From: Caryophanales bacterium
GTDB taxonomy: Bacteria > Bacillota > Bacilli > Exiguobacteriales > Exiguobacteriaceae
Reading direction: 5' to 3'
DNA: 43,490 bases
NCBI GenBank assembly: GCA_902363455.1
Contig: CABJAC010000011.1
Coordinates: 2,323 to 45,812, forward strand
The notes under the pieces are model-generated. The model was not told the DNA's origin, ran no database searches, and was given only the letters and a program-made list of their open reading frames with translations. The number at the start of each line of letters is the position of its first letter. Position 1 is the stretch's first letter. The position numbers and the translations under genes were made by a program. Positions 10,261-18,195 of this stretch are shown here, in pieces.

Positions 10261-10290
10261 ATTATCCACGGACTGGATGAAAATTGTCAA
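10261..10290 (-). promoter_or_regulatory. cysK promoter (sigma-A)
   Basis: TTGACA (10285-10290), an 18-bp spacer and GATAAT (10261-10266) on the minus strand. The -35 overlaps the 3' end of the upstream yacD-like gene. Confidence 0.65.
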
Positions 10291-10598
10291 TCAAAGCGTT
10301 TTACAGTCGGCTTTGATCCTTTTTCCGACTGTTTTTCGACTGCTTCCGCAATCAGACGATCGAGTGTTTCTTTTTCGTGTTCCTTACGCATCACTTGATA
10401 CACATCCGCCCGCGTAATGTCCTCGTCACCGACTGTTGCAACGACTTCTTCCAGTGGCCCACCGATGCTGTCTTGAACAATTTTCGGTGAATCCACTTTC
10501 GGCAATTCTCCCATAAACGCATAGGCACCTGTCAAAAAGTTCGTCAGTAACAAAATGAAAATCAACATCCACAAGTACTTAGAGTTTACAGTTCCCAT
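10287..10598 (-). CDS. Short YacD-like membrane-anchored protein, lacks the PPIase domain
   Basis: This 103-aa protein lies where B. subtilis has yacD, a roughly 300-aa secreted foldase of the PrsA/SurA type. Residues 8-28 form one hydrophobic segment (signal anchor or uncleaved signal peptide), with no lipobox cysteine. The segment VATVGDEDITRADVYQVMRK, about residues 53-72, resembles the start of a SurA-N chaperone domain. The charged tail ends KRFD, so there is no parvulin domain. The ATG has GAGGG 7 bp upstream and the gene is 12 bp from hslO. The frame is clean, so it may be a stable reduced protein instead of fresh decay. Function unknown. Confidence 0.7.
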   Translation of the reverse strand: MGTVNSKYLWMLIFILLLTNFLTGAYAFMGELPKVDSPKIVQDSIGGPLEEVVATVGDEDITRADVYQVMRKEHEKETLDRLIAEAVEKQSEKGSKPTVKRFD

Positions 10599-10610
10599 TT
10601 TCAGACCCTC

Positions 10611-11537
10611 TTATGCTCTTTCGAGTGATTTTTCACGAAGGGATTGCAATTCTTCGACATCGTATTGATAATGTTCCGAACAGAAGTGACAAACCGCTTC
10701 CGCGCCGCCATCTTCATCAATCATCGCTTGAATCTCATCCGGTCCGAGGGCGACAATCGCCGTCGCTAACTTTTCACGTTCACACGTACAGTTAAATGAC
10801 ACTGGAATCGTATCGAGCACTTCGAACGACTCTCCTAAAACGAGACGTAACATCTCTTCCGGTGTTTTTTCTTCACCGACCAAAATCGAGATTGGTTTTA
10901 AGGCAGCAACTCGTTGTTCGAGTGCCGCAATCGTTTCTTCCGATGCACCCGGCATCAATTGAACGATCAAGCCGCCCGCTGCGATGACCGACTCATCTTC
11001 CGGATAGACGAGGACGCCTGCTCCGACGACAGATGGACTTTGCTCAGAAACCGCGAAGTAATACGTAAAGTCTTCACTGATCTCACCTGTTTGAATCGGT
11101 GACTGTCCACCGACGAAGTCACGCAGACCTAAATCCTTGATGACGGAAATGTTTCCGCGGCCGACTGCGTCGCCGACTTTTAATTTCGTCAAACCGTCAC
11201 TGTTGACGTACGTATCCATCTCGACACGCGGATGACTGACATATCCTCGGACTTGCCCTTTCGCATCCGCATCGACGATGATTTTTCCGATTGGACCATC
11301 CCCTTCGACTTTCAGCGTCACACGGGTATCCCCTTTTTGCATCGTTCCCATCATTGCACCAATCGTCAGCGTCCGACCGAGCGCTGCCGTGACGACCGGT
11401 GTCGTCTGATGACGGAGTTGTGCTTCGTAAACAGTTTTCGTCGAACGAATCGCAAAAGCGCGGACTTCGCCGTTAAACCCTAATGCTCTGACCAAATAAT
11501 CATCTTTTAATTGTGCTAATAATTCTTCACGTTTCAT
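10611..11537 (-). CDS. hslO: Redox-regulated holdase chaperone Hsp33
   Basis: Hsp33 holds unfolding proteins in the cytosol during oxidative or bleach stress and is switched on by disulfide formation. The 308-aa length is normal. The C-terminal zinc redox switch is complete: C250 and C252 (CTC) and C283 and C286 (CHFC). The ATG at 11537 follows GAGGG at 7 bp; an upstream in-frame start only extends into coaX. The gene is 10 bp from coaX and 12 bp from the yacD-like gene, so all three are likely co-transcribed. Confidence 0.95.
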   Translation of the reverse strand: MKREELLAQLKDDYLVRALGFNGEVRAFAIRSTKTVYEAQLRHQTTPVVTAALGRTLTIGAMMGTMQKGDTRVTLKVEGDGPIGKIIVDADAKGQVRGYVSHPRVEMDTYVNSDGLTKLKVGDAVGRGNISVIKDLGLRDFVGGQSPIQTGEISEDFTYYFAVSEQSPSVVGAGVLVYPEDESVIAAGGLIVQLMPGASEETIAALEQRVAALKPISILVGEEKTPEEMLRLVLGESFEVLDTIPVSFNCTCEREKLATAIVALGPDEIQAMIDEDGGAEAVCHFCSEHYQYDVEELQSLREKSLERA

Positions 11538-11547
11538 TATTTTTCCC

Positions 11548-12309
11548 TCACTTATTTCGTTCGTAGATAATCCGCAACCCGTCAAGCGTTAAAAATGGAT
11601 CAACGATTTTAATCGTCGCGGATTCCTCACTGATTAATCGGGCGAGTCCACCTGTCGCAATGACAGTCGCTTCTCCCATTTCTGCTTTCATCCGATGGAC
11701 CAGTCCATCGACTTGCGCGACGTATCCGAAATACGTACCGGACTGCATCGCATGTACCGTATTGCGGCCAATCGTCGACTGCGGTTTCGCAATCTCGATT
11801 CGTGGCAATTTCGCTGCTTTGTTATACAAGGCTTCTGTCGACACCATGACACCCGGTGAAATGATTCCACCGTAGTAACGTTTTTGTGAATCGATATAAC
11901 AATAGGTCGTTGCTGTTCCAAAATCAACGATGATTAAAGGACCATCATATTTGACCGTCGCTGCGACGGCATTGACGATCCGGTCTGCCCCGACTTCTCT
12001 TGGATTATCGACTTTCAGGTCAAGTCCCGTCTTGATTCCCGGTCCGATCACAAATGGACGTCGGTTAAAATAACGGACGCACATGTTCTCGAGCGGAAAC
12101 ACGACAGGGGGTACGACAGATGATAACACGATTCCCTCAATGTCTTCCACGTTTAAGTCTGCATCCCGAAACAGGGCTTTGACCAACATGCCGTACTCGT
12201 CCGTTGTCCGTGTACGATCCGTGGCAATCCGCCAATGTTGGACAAGTGTCTGCTCATCATAAACGCCAAGTACGATATTCGTATTTCCCACATCAATTAC
12301 TAAAATCAT
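11548..12309 (-). CDS. coaX: Type III pantothenate kinase
   Basis: Phosphorylates pantothenate, the first step of coenzyme A synthesis, by the CoaX route, which needs a monovalent cation and is insensitive to CoA feedback. The 253-aa ASKHA-fold protein shows the phosphate-binding VIDVGNTN at residues 4-11 with D6, DFGTATTY in mid-protein, and [11 protein letters not shown] near the end. I start at the ATG at 12309 because an earlier in-frame GTG falls inside the likely ribosome site GTGGGG. It has its own promoter and heads coaX-hslO-yacD. Confidence 0.95.
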   Translation of the reverse strand: MILVIDVGNTNIVLGVYDEQTLVQHWRIATDRTRTTDEYGMLVKALFRDADLNVEDIEGIVLSSVVPPVVFPLENMCVRYFNRRPFVIGPGIKTGLDLKVDNPREVGADRIVNAVAATVKYDGPLIIVDFGTATTYCYIDSQKRYYGGIISPGVMVSTEALYNKAAKLPRIEIAKPQSTIGRNTVHAMQSGTYFGYVAQVDGLVHRMKAEMGEATVIATGGLARLISEESATIKIVDPFLTLDGLRIIYERNK

Positions 12310-12354
12310 CTGATTCCCCACTTTTCTCTGACGATAACTACTATATACGATGTG

Positions 12355-12360
12355 ATTATA
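12355..12360 (-). promoter_or_regulatory. coaX promoter, extended -10
   Basis: TGGTATAAT on the minus strand gives a perfect -10 with an upstream TG. The -35 is not recognisable. It lies 45 bp upstream of the coaX start and downstream of the ftsH terminator. Confidence 0.6.
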
Positions 12361-12415
12361 CCATGCAGTTTAGGCATCACCTATCGAAGTGCGTGCTGCC
12401 GACTAGTACCTCTAC

Positions 12416-12457
12416 AAAAAAAGAGACCAGCCTCCCATTTGGGAATACTGATCTCTT
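12416..12457 (-). terminator. ftsH intrinsic terminator
   Basis: A long stem, AAGAGATCAG... against ...CTGGTCTCTT, closes over a CCC-AAAT-GGG tip and is followed by a run of T. It ends the tilS-hpt-ftsH transcript. Confidence 0.9.
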
Positions 12458-12524
12458 GGTCAAACGAAATCCATTCATCTTTCATCTCATCCACCGGTTC
12501 GTTTGAACGGTGTTTGATGAGTGA

Positions 12525-14531
12525 TTAGATTTGATCATCCCGACGTGGTTGATCTGGTTTTTCCGTATCGACATTTTGTCCTTCGTCGATGACAGAGCCG
12601 CGTTGTGTCGGAGATTCTGTCGGTTGATCGATGACAGGTGTCGTCGATTCCGGCTTTTTCTCATCCACTTTTGGTTCTGCAATCACTTCAGGTTGATTTT
12701 TCTTGTATTCGCCCGTCTCTAAGAGATGGTGAATTTGTTTCTGATCAAGCGTTTCCACGTCAAGTAACGTCGTCGCAATCAAATCAAGCTGATCGCGTTT
12801 TTCCGTTAAGATCGTTTTCGCTTTTTGGTAACACTTGTTGATGATCGCTTGAATTTCCTTATCGATTTCATGGGCAATCGCATCCGAATAGTTCTGTTCG
12901 TTTTGGAAGTCACGTCCTAAGAAGACATTTCCACCTTGACCTGAACCAAACTGAAGCGGTCCGAGTTTTTCACTCATCCCGAACTCCATGACCATCTTAC
13001 GGGCAAGACCTGTCGCACGTTGGAAGTCATTACTTGCTCCGGTTGAAACTTCACCGAAGACGATATCTTCCGCGACACGACCACCAAGTAATCCAGTGAT
13101 CTTATCTTCAAGTTCTGGCTTCGTCATGAAGTAGCGATCTTCTTTCGGAAGCATGATGACGTAACCGCCGGCATTTCCGCGAGGAACGATCGTTACTTTA
13201 TGCACTTCATCCGCATCATCGAGTGTGACACCGATGATCGTATGACCAGCTTCATGCCATGCAACAATCTTTTTCTCTTTTGGTGAAATGATCCGACTCT
13301 TCTTCGCTGGTCCAGCGATGACACGGTCGATTGCTTCTTCGAGATCGACGATTGAGATCTTGTCACGGTCGGTACGGGCGGCAATAAGTGCTGCTTCGTT
13401 CAACAGGTTTTCAAGATCCGCACCAGAGAAACCTGGTGTCCGTTGTGCGATGGCTTTTAAATCAACCGTTGTATCGAGTGGTTTATTGCGTGCGTGCACT
13501 TTCAATACCGCTTCACGTCCGACGACATCTGGACGCTCAACCGTGATTTGACGGTCAAAACGACCTGGACGGAGTAAAGCCGGGTCCAAGATATCCGCAC
13601 GGTTCGTTGCTGCGATCATGATGATACCTTCGTTTTCACTGAATCCATCCATCTCAACGAGAAGTTGGTTCAATGTTTGTTCGCGCTCATCATGTCCACC
13701 GCCGAGACCGGCGCCACGTTGGCGACCAACCGCATCGATTTCATCGATGAAGATGATACATGGTGCGTTTTTCTTCGCATTTTCAAACAAGTCACGTACA
13801 CGTGATGCACCGACACCGACAAACATCTCAACGAAGTCAGAACCTGAAATCGAGAAGAACGGGACGCCGGCTTCACCAGCTGCTGCACGGGCAAGCAATG
13901 TTTTACCTGTACCTGGAGGACCTACAAGGAGGACACCTTTTGGAATACGGGCACCGAGACGGGCAAACTTGCGTGGATCTTTCAAGAATTCAACAACCTC
14001 AACGAGTTCTTGTTTTTCCTCATCCGCTCCCGCAACGTCATCAAACGTAATCTTTTTCTTTTCTGTATCATACAGGCGCGCCTTCGATTTTCCGAAGTTC
14101 ATGACACGACCACCGCCGCCGCCACCTTGTGCTTGATTAATCAAGAAGAAGAATAGGATGAAAATGATGATGAATGGCACGATTGTCGTCAAGAGTGCAA
14201 TCCAACCACCGTTTGTTTCTGCTGCTTTGAAGTCCATCTTGACATTTTGGCTACGCAATTGCGTGTACAAATCCGTCAGTTCCGTATCAACAGCCGGTAC
14301 GACCGTTTCATATGTCGTATCTTTTTCACGTAATTCCCCTGTGACATTATACGTCTGTCCCTCATACTGGAACGTCGCCGTCTTCACATCACCTTTTTCA
14401 ACAGACTCGACAAACTGTGTGTAATTGATTTCTTTGCTTTTGTTCACTGGACTCTGCAAGTATTGCAGAAACAAGATCAAAGCTAGAAAAATGACCCCAA
14501 ACACAAGGGTATTCTTCACTGCTCGGTTCAT
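12525..14531 (-). CDS. ftsH: ATP-dependent zinc metalloprotease FtsH
   Basis: A membrane-bound AAA+ protease that degrades misfolded membrane proteins and regulators. In the 668-aa protein, transmembrane helix 1 spans about 8-26 and helix 2 about 110-132, with the extracytoplasmic domain between. Walker A GPPGTGKT is at 204-211, Walker B IIFIDEID near 259-266, the AAA arginine region [17 protein letters not shown] follows, and the zinc site HEAGH is at 426-430. The last 60 residues form a low-complexity P/E/D/Q-rich tail. GGAGAGGAGG precedes the ATG. The leader carries a perfect palindrome that may be an operator. Confidence 0.97.
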   Translation of the reverse strand: MNRAVKNTLVFGVIFLALILFLQYLQSPVNKSKEINYTQFVESVEKGDVKTATFQYEGQTYNVTGELREKDTTYETVVPAVDTELTDLYTQLRSQNVKMDFKAAETNGGWIALLTTIVPFIIIFILFFFLINQAQGGGGGGRVMNFGKSKARLYDTEKKKITFDDVAGADEEKQELVEVVEFLKDPRKFARLGARIPKGVLLVGPPGTGKTLLARAAAGEAGVPFFSISGSDFVEMFVGVGASRVRDLFENAKKNAPCIIFIDEIDAVGRQRGAGLGGGHDEREQTLNQLLVEMDGFSENEGIIMIAATNRADILDPALLRPGRFDRQITVERPDVVGREAVLKVHARNKPLDTTVDLKAIAQRTPGFSGADLENLLNEAALIAARTDRDKISIVDLEEAIDRVIAGPAKKSRIISPKEKKIVAWHEAGHTIIGVTLDDADEVHKVTIVPRGNAGGYVIMLPKEDRYFMTKPELEDKITGLLGGRVAEDIVFGEVSTGASNDFQRATGLARKMVMEFGMSEKLGPLQFGSGQGGNVFLGRDFQNEQNYSDAIAHEIDKEIQAIINKCYQKAKTILTEKRDQLDLIATTLLDVETLDQKQIHHLLETGEYKKNQPEVIAEPKVDEKKPESTTPVIDQPTESPTQRGSVIDEGQNVDTEKPDQPRRDDQI

Positions 14532-14593
14532 CGTAGGCCTCCTCTCCGCATCAACTGATTGATTTTCTTCAATCGATACGAATCCTAACGCGG

Positions 14594-14607
14594 CAAAGCG
14601 CGCTTTG
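14594..14607. repeat. 14-bp perfect palindrome in the ftsH leader
   Basis: CAAAGCGCGCTTTG is perfectly self-complementary and lies about 5-18 nt after the start point predicted from the nearby -10. That is the position of a repressor operator or an RNA hairpin. I do not recognise a known regulator consensus. Confidence 0.6.
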
Positions 14608-14618
14608 TAATTGGTTTT

Positions 14619-14627
14619 ATCTTATCA
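14619..14627 (-). promoter_or_regulatory. Possible ftsH promoter, extended -10
   Basis: TGATAAGAT on the minus strand has the TGnTAnnnT form of an extended -10. There is no consensus -35 at the right distance. It lies just after the hpt stop codon, so ftsH may be transcribed both from here and by readthrough from hpt. Confidence 0.35.
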
Positions 14628-14651
14628 TGTGACAGTCAAGATTAAAAATAA

Positions 14652-15197
14652 TTAGCCGCCGTAGACTGCTGGTTTCAAGACTCCAACATAAGGAAGGTTA
14701 CGATATTTTTCTTCGTAGTCAAGACCATAACCTACAACGAACTCATGTGGAATGACAAAACCGCTGTAATCCGCATGTAAATCGTTTTTACGACCGCTTG
14801 GTTTATCCAGCAACGTCACGATTTTCACCGACTTTGCTTTCCGGTATTTAAAGAGGTCCACGAGGTAGCCTAACGTTAATCCGCTGTCGATGATATCTTC
14901 GACAATCAGGATGTCACGTCCTTCTACTGATGTGTTTAAATCCTTCTCGATTTTGACTTCTCCTGTCGATGTCGTACCGCCGTGATACGTCGAGACATCC
15001 ATGAAGTCCATTTCAAGATGCATGTCCATCTTTTTGACGAGATCTGACATGAACGGCATTGCGCCTTTAAGGACACATACGAGGAGCGGGAAACGATCTC
15101 CGTAATCCGCTGTCAGTTCACCTGCGAGTTCACCGACTTTATGTTGGATCTCTTCTTCCGAAATCAGTACTTTTTCCATATCATTCATTAAGGTCAT
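14652..15197 (-). CDS. hpt: Hypoxanthine-guanine phosphoribosyltransferase
   Basis: Salvages hypoxanthine and guanine to IMP and GMP using PRPP, which is made by Prs encoded in the same window. The 181-aa protein has the type I PRTase signature [14 protein letters not shown] around residues 97-110 and the flexible-loop region DVSTYHGG. It lies 33 bp after tilS, the conserved tilS-hprT-ftsH order; in B. subtilis TilS and HprT also interact to control ftsH expression. The ATG at 15197 has GGAGGAGG about 10 bp upstream. Confidence 0.95.
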   Translation of the reverse strand: MTLMNDMEKVLISEEEIQHKVGELAGELTADYGDRFPLLVCVLKGAMPFMSDLVKKMDMHLEMDFMDVSTYHGGTTSTGEVKIEKDLNTSVEGRDILIVEDIIDSGLTLGYLVDLFKYRKAKSVKIVTLLDKPSGRKNDLHADYSGFVIPHEFVVGYGLDYEEKYRNLPYVGVLKPAVYGG

Positions 15198-15230
15198 GCT
15201 AGGTATTCCTCCTCCATTTTAAACACTACA

Positions 15231-16475
15231 TTACCATTCTATCATTAAACACGATTCTGCGAGGAGTTCAAATGACCCGAATATTGCAATTCGATGTCCG
15301 ATGACCGCCAGAACTTGACCTGTCGCATCGACAACAACCGGAATTTCCGCCCGTAATGTCCGCGGAACCTTGGCATCAATCAAAATGCGGCTCACTTTTT
15401 TTACTCCGACCGCCAACTGAATCCGGTCACCCGGAAACGGTTGGCGAACCGTCAGCGGAAAATGAATCGCCGAAAACGGAATTCCCTTTGTCGAACGTGA
15501 AAACCGAATCGTTTGTTCACCATAATGATAGATGCCCAAATCACTTCCGATTTCGACTGGTTTCAGGATCAATTTCTTATCAGGACAATGTACGCATGTT
15601 AAATAGCCATAAGTACGTTGTATCCTCCAGTTTCCATAATACACTTCACTGGACGGCATATCTACTCGTAACCATGTCAAAAATCGATTGTACTCTTCAG
15701 AAGTAAATTCCCGATCCGGCACTAACAGACGCAGGACAAATCGCTTGAAGTCTGACGGCAGCTTTTGAACCACGCTAAGCGGGAGTCCACGGTCCGTCAT
15801 GTGTTCCCTCACATACCCTTCAACGAATGCAAGATGTTCCTGTTGTTGTTTATGACGACGGATCGCCGCTTCGACGGCCGCCGTTTCATAACCGGGACGC
15901 ATGTCTGCGAGTAACGGCAACACTTGATGCCGCATCTGATTCCGTAGATACTTCATGCCTGCATTCGTTTCGTCTTCGTACCATGCCACTTGATGGTTCC
16001 TTGCGTAGTCATACAGTTGTTGTTTGGAATACGTCAACAATGGACGATGAATCTGTCCGGTCGCAAAGGAACGGATTCTTGGAATGCCGTCGATGCCTGC
16101 CTCGCCCCGGATGAATTGAATCAACAGGGTTTCTAACTGATCGTCCCGGTGATGCGCCAATACAAGGTGCCGTCGCCCTGTCTCAGCCATGACTTGTTGA
16201 AAAAAGGCATAGCGTCTCGTCCGGCAAGCGGCTTGACTCGGTGTCTGACCACTCCACTCGAGACGCGTCGTCCGAATTGCCACTTGTCTGGAATCCGCCC
16301 ACGCACGGACTGCTTCTGCTTCTTTGTCCGATTCTTCGCGCAGACCATGATGCACATGAACAATCATTAGATCATAATTCGCTTCATGCAAAAGATGTGC
16401 CAGTACCATTGAATCACAGCCGCCGGAAACAGCAACCAACAGCGGTTCTTTCGGAAGATTAATCTCGAATCCCAT
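15231..16475 (-). CDS. tilS: tRNA(Ile)-lysidine synthase
   Basis: Converts C34 of the CAU-anticodon tRNA-Ile to lysidine so that it reads AUA; an essential step. The 414-aa protein has the N-type ATP pyrophosphatase loop SGGCDS at 17-22 and the family motifs HVHHGLREESDKEA and LAHHRDDQLET in the catalytic domain, then the TilS substrate-binding C-terminal half. It is shorter than the B. subtilis protein, partly because the N terminus begins only 16 residues before the loop. GGGGGG lies 7 bp before the ATG. The gene follows two tRNA genes and their terminator with no separate promoter visible. Confidence 0.94.
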   Translation of the reverse strand: MGFEINLPKEPLLVAVSGGCDSMVLAHLLHEANYDLMIVHVHHGLREESDKEAEAVRAWADSRQVAIRTTRLEWSGQTPSQAACRTRRYAFFQQVMAETGRRHLVLAHHRDDQLETLLIQFIRGEAGIDGIPRIRSFATGQIHRPLLTYSKQQLYDYARNHQVAWYEDETNAGMKYLRNQMRHQVLPLLADMRPGYETAAVEAAIRRHKQQQEHLAFVEGYVREHMTDRGLPLSVVQKLPSDFKRFVLRLLVPDREFTSEEYNRFLTWLRVDMPSSEVYYGNWRIQRTYGYLTCVHCPDKKLILKPVEIGSDLGIYHYGEQTIRFSRSTKGIPFSAIHFPLTVRQPFPGDRIQLAVGVKKVSRILIDAKVPRTLRAEIPVVVDATGQVLAVIGHRIAIFGSFELLAESCLMIEW

Positions 16476-16510
16476 GTCTGGTCCCCCCTGATGAATAAAT
16501 GAGTTAAACG

Positions 16511-16547
16511 AAAAAAGCTACCTCTATGAAATAGAGATAGCTTTTTT
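16511..16547. terminator. Terminator between the tRNA genes and tilS
   Basis: A symmetric hairpin, AGCTA-CTCTAT arms with one mismatch around a GAA-type loop, flanked by A and T runs. On the minus strand it ends the tRNA transcript. Since tilS begins 36 bp later with no promoter seen, some readthrough is likely. Confidence 0.85.
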
Positions 16548-16553
16548 ACAAAA

Positions 16554-16625
16554 TGACCCGTACGGGAATCGAACCCGTGTTACCGCCGTGAAAGGGCGGT
16601 GTCTTAACCGCTTGACCAACGGGCC
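16554..16625 (-). tRNA. tRNA-Glu (anticodon TTC)
   Basis: A 72-nt cloverleaf runs 5' to 3' from 16625 to 16554. The acceptor GGCCCGT pairs with ACGGGTC, the anticodon loop is CTTTCAC (anticodon TTC), and the T arm is CGGGTTCGATTCCCG. The CCA end is not encoded. The sequence is very close to my recollection of Bacillus tRNA-Glu. Confidence 0.96.
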
Positions 16626-16633
16626 AAAAAATA

Positions 16634-16710
16634 TGGTAGCGGCGGAGGGAGTCGAACCCACGACCTCACGGGTATGAACCGTACGCTCTAGCCAGCTGAG
16701 CTACACCGCC
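16634..16710 (-). tRNA. tRNA-Met, elongator (anticodon CAT)
   Basis: A 77-nt tRNA including an encoded CCA. The anticodon loop is TTCATAC. The acceptor GGCGGTG pairs with CGCCGCT, and the anticodon stem lacks the three G-C pairs of the initiator. tRNA-Ile2 shares the CAU anticodon and would be the substrate of nearby TilS, but the body matches elongator tRNA-Met as I remember it. The Met-Glu pair sits where B. subtilis has its Met-Glu tRNA pair. Confidence 0.9.
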
Positions 16711-16745
16711 ATATTTTGAACGCGTGCGTCTTAAGCACATTTTCT

Positions 16746-16774
16746 ATAATACGGTGGAGTCAAATAATTGTCAA
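16746..16774 (-). promoter_or_regulatory. tRNA promoter (sigma-A)
   Basis: TTGACA (16769-16774), a 17-bp spacer and TATTAT (16746-16751), preceded by A/T-rich DNA. A near-consensus stable-RNA promoter 36 bp upstream of tRNA-Met. Confidence 0.9.
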
Positions 16775-16800
16775 CGCTTTTTATAAAAATAATTTCAAAA

Positions 16801-16834
16801 AAATAAAAGATGGAATGAACAGCGTCATTCCATC
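16801..16834 (-). terminator. yabR intrinsic terminator
   Basis: A stem GATGGAATGA/TCATTCCATC with a short loop, followed by TTTTATTT, about 30 bp after the yabR stop codon. Confidence 0.9.
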
Positions 16835-16863
16835 TCTATTCTTATAAAGAACAGGTCAGCAAG

Positions 16864-17394
16864 TTATTGACGTTTAGCACCGCGTCCGCCACGTTTTGAA
16901 TCAGTTTGACGCTTCAATGTCGCAAGACGATCTTCACTATCTTTTAGGAAACTAGTCATCAACGTATCGAACGTTTGCTCTTTACGTGGAGCTGGTGCAC
17001 CACGGCCACCTTTGTTAAAGCCGCCACGATTTCCACCGCCGCCGCTTCCGCCGCGTGGTCCCTTGTTATCAAACGAACGTGGTCCACGATCTTGACCCGC
17101 TGGACGTGGTCCACGGTCAAATTGACGAGCTGGAGGCCGCGGGCGTTCGCCCTCAGGACGATCGACAGCTTTTTTGATGGAAAGACCAATCTTCCCGTCG
17201 TTTTCTACACTCAATACTTTAACCGTGATTTCTTGTCCGACCGTCAACACATCATTGATGTCTTTGACATAAGAATCGGCTACCTCACTGATGTGAACAA
17301 GACCGGTCTTACCCGTCGGTAATTCTACGAACGCGCCGAAATTGGTGATGCCTGTAACTTTCCCTTGTACTTTGCTGCCTACTTCAATCGACAT
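16864..17394 (-). CDS. yabR: S1-domain RNA-binding protein YabR with Gly/Arg-rich extension
   Basis: Residues 3-73 form one S1 OB-fold: VGSKVQGKVTGITNFGAFVELPTG at the start and ENDGKIGLSIKK at its end, as in polynucleotide phosphorylase and general stress protein 13. It probably binds RNA or ribosomes. After it come about 70 residues of low-complexity R/G/P sequence containing GPRGGSGGGGNRGG and similar, then a conserved-looking end FDTLMTSFLKDSEDRLATLKRQ. At 176 aa it is clearly longer than the B. subtilis protein as I recall it (about 130 aa). It has its own promoter and terminator. Confidence 0.9.
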   Translation of the reverse strand: MSIEVGSKVQGKVTGITNFGAFVELPTGKTGLVHISEVADSYVKDINDVLTVGQEITVKVLSVENDGKIGLSIKKAVDRPEGERPRPPARQFDRGPRPAGQDRGPRSFDNKGPRGGSGGGGNRGGFNKGGRGAPAPRKEQTFDTLMTSFLKDSEDRLATLKRQTDSKRGGRGAKRQ

Positions 17395-17429
17395 AAATTG
17401 TATTGCTCCTTTTTAGTTGATTCTTTCTT

Positions 17430-17458
17430 ATTATACGAGTGATTCTATATTTTTTCAA
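17430..17458 (-). promoter_or_regulatory. yabR promoter (sigma-A)
   Basis: TTGAAA (17453-17458), exactly 17 bp, then TATAAT (17430-17435), in the 82-bp gap after divIC and 36 bp before the yabR start. Confidence 0.85.
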
Positions 17459-17476
17459 TCAATCGACAAGCATCGT

Positions 17477-17857
17477 TTAATCTTCCGGTGAAAAATAGAA
17501 AATCGTTTCGCCTTTTTTCGAGTACAACAGTTCACTTCTCGCTAAGTTCGCAACGTACTTCTTATCATTCAATCGTTCGATCTCTTCTTTCAAACGAGCT
17601 GTCTCTTTTTCCGCTTTCGCCTGTTCTTGGCTCGCTACCTGGAACGACTGCTTCTGTTCAGCGATCAGTTGTTTCTTTTCGATATACGACCACCCCATCA
17701 GGGACAGGACAATAAGAAAGATCGACATACAGACTAAGAAGCGCCTTTTGAGACGTAAACGGTTTTCAATTGCATTTTGACTCAACTGTTTTTTTCGGTC
17801 ATTCAGCGGTTTAATCTTAGGCGGTGTAGTACGCCCCGATTCCAACGGTGCTGGCAT
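17477..17857 (-). CDS. divIC: Cell division protein DivIC (FtsB-like)
   Basis: A bitopic membrane protein of the divisome that works with FtsL and DivIB to activate septal wall synthesis. The 126-aa protein has a basic cytoplasmic N-terminal region of about 40 residues, one transmembrane helix (about 41-58, FLVCMSIFLIVLSLMGWSY), then an extracytoplasmic coiled coil rich in E/K/Q and the conserved end LLYSKKGETIFYF. AAGGAGG 6 bp before the ATG at 17857 decides the start; an in-frame GTG at 17893 has no ribosome site. yabP and yabQ, which separate it from rqcP in B. subtilis, are absent. Confidence 0.92.
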   Translation of the reverse strand: MPAPLESGRTTPPKIKPLNDRKKQLSQNAIENRLRLKRRFLVCMSIFLIVLSLMGWSYIEKKQLIAEQKQSFQVASQEQAKAEKETARLKEEIERLNDKKYVANLARSELLYSKKGETIFYFSPED

Positions 17858-17922
17858 ATCATCCCTCCTTCTCCGAGTGGTCATCTCTGACACTCTCTAG
17901 TATACTTCCTTTTTCAACCAAA

Positions 17923-18195
17923 TTACATCGATTCTTCGGAATTCACTTTTTCTTCACGAATGATTTGGTACATGTCTGAAGCTTCTTCTTTTTTCGCGTG
18001 TTCTTTAATGCTATCGATTTGAACCGTAACAATCTTGTTTCCGAACCGGATCATCATTTCATCTCCGACTGCTACCGTGCTGCTTGCTTTTGCGACAAGC
18101 CCATTAATCTTGATCCGCCCTTGATCCGCCACTTCTTTTGCCAGTGTACGGCGCTTAATCAAACGGGATACCTTTAAAAACTTATCAAGTCTCAT
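17923..18195 (-). CDS. rqcP: S4-domain protein RqcP (YabO/HslR family)
   Basis: A 90-aa S4-domain RNA-binding protein. RqcP binds stalled 50S subunits carrying peptidyl-tRNA and helps RqcH add C-terminal alanine tails in bacterial ribosome quality control. The S4 fold is seen in MRLDKFLKVSRLIKRRTLAK and the following GRIKINGLVAKASSTVAVGDE. The ATG at 18195 is preceded by GGAGG at 7 bp and overlaps the yabN stop as ATGA, so it belongs to the mfd-yabM-yabN-rqcP-divIC run. RqcH is not in this window. Confidence 0.92.
   Translation of the reverse strand: MRLDKFLKVSRLIKRRTLAKEVADQGRIKINGLVAKASSTVAVGDEMMIRFGNKIVTVQIDSIKEHAKKEEASDMYQIIREEKVNSEESM

Noticed and set aside
16634..16710. CAT-anticodon tRNA next to tilS read as tRNA-Ile2, the TilS substrate
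   Set aside because: Tempting by position, but the acceptor stem and body match elongator tRNA-Met as I know it, and B. subtilis has a Met-Glu pair at the same place.
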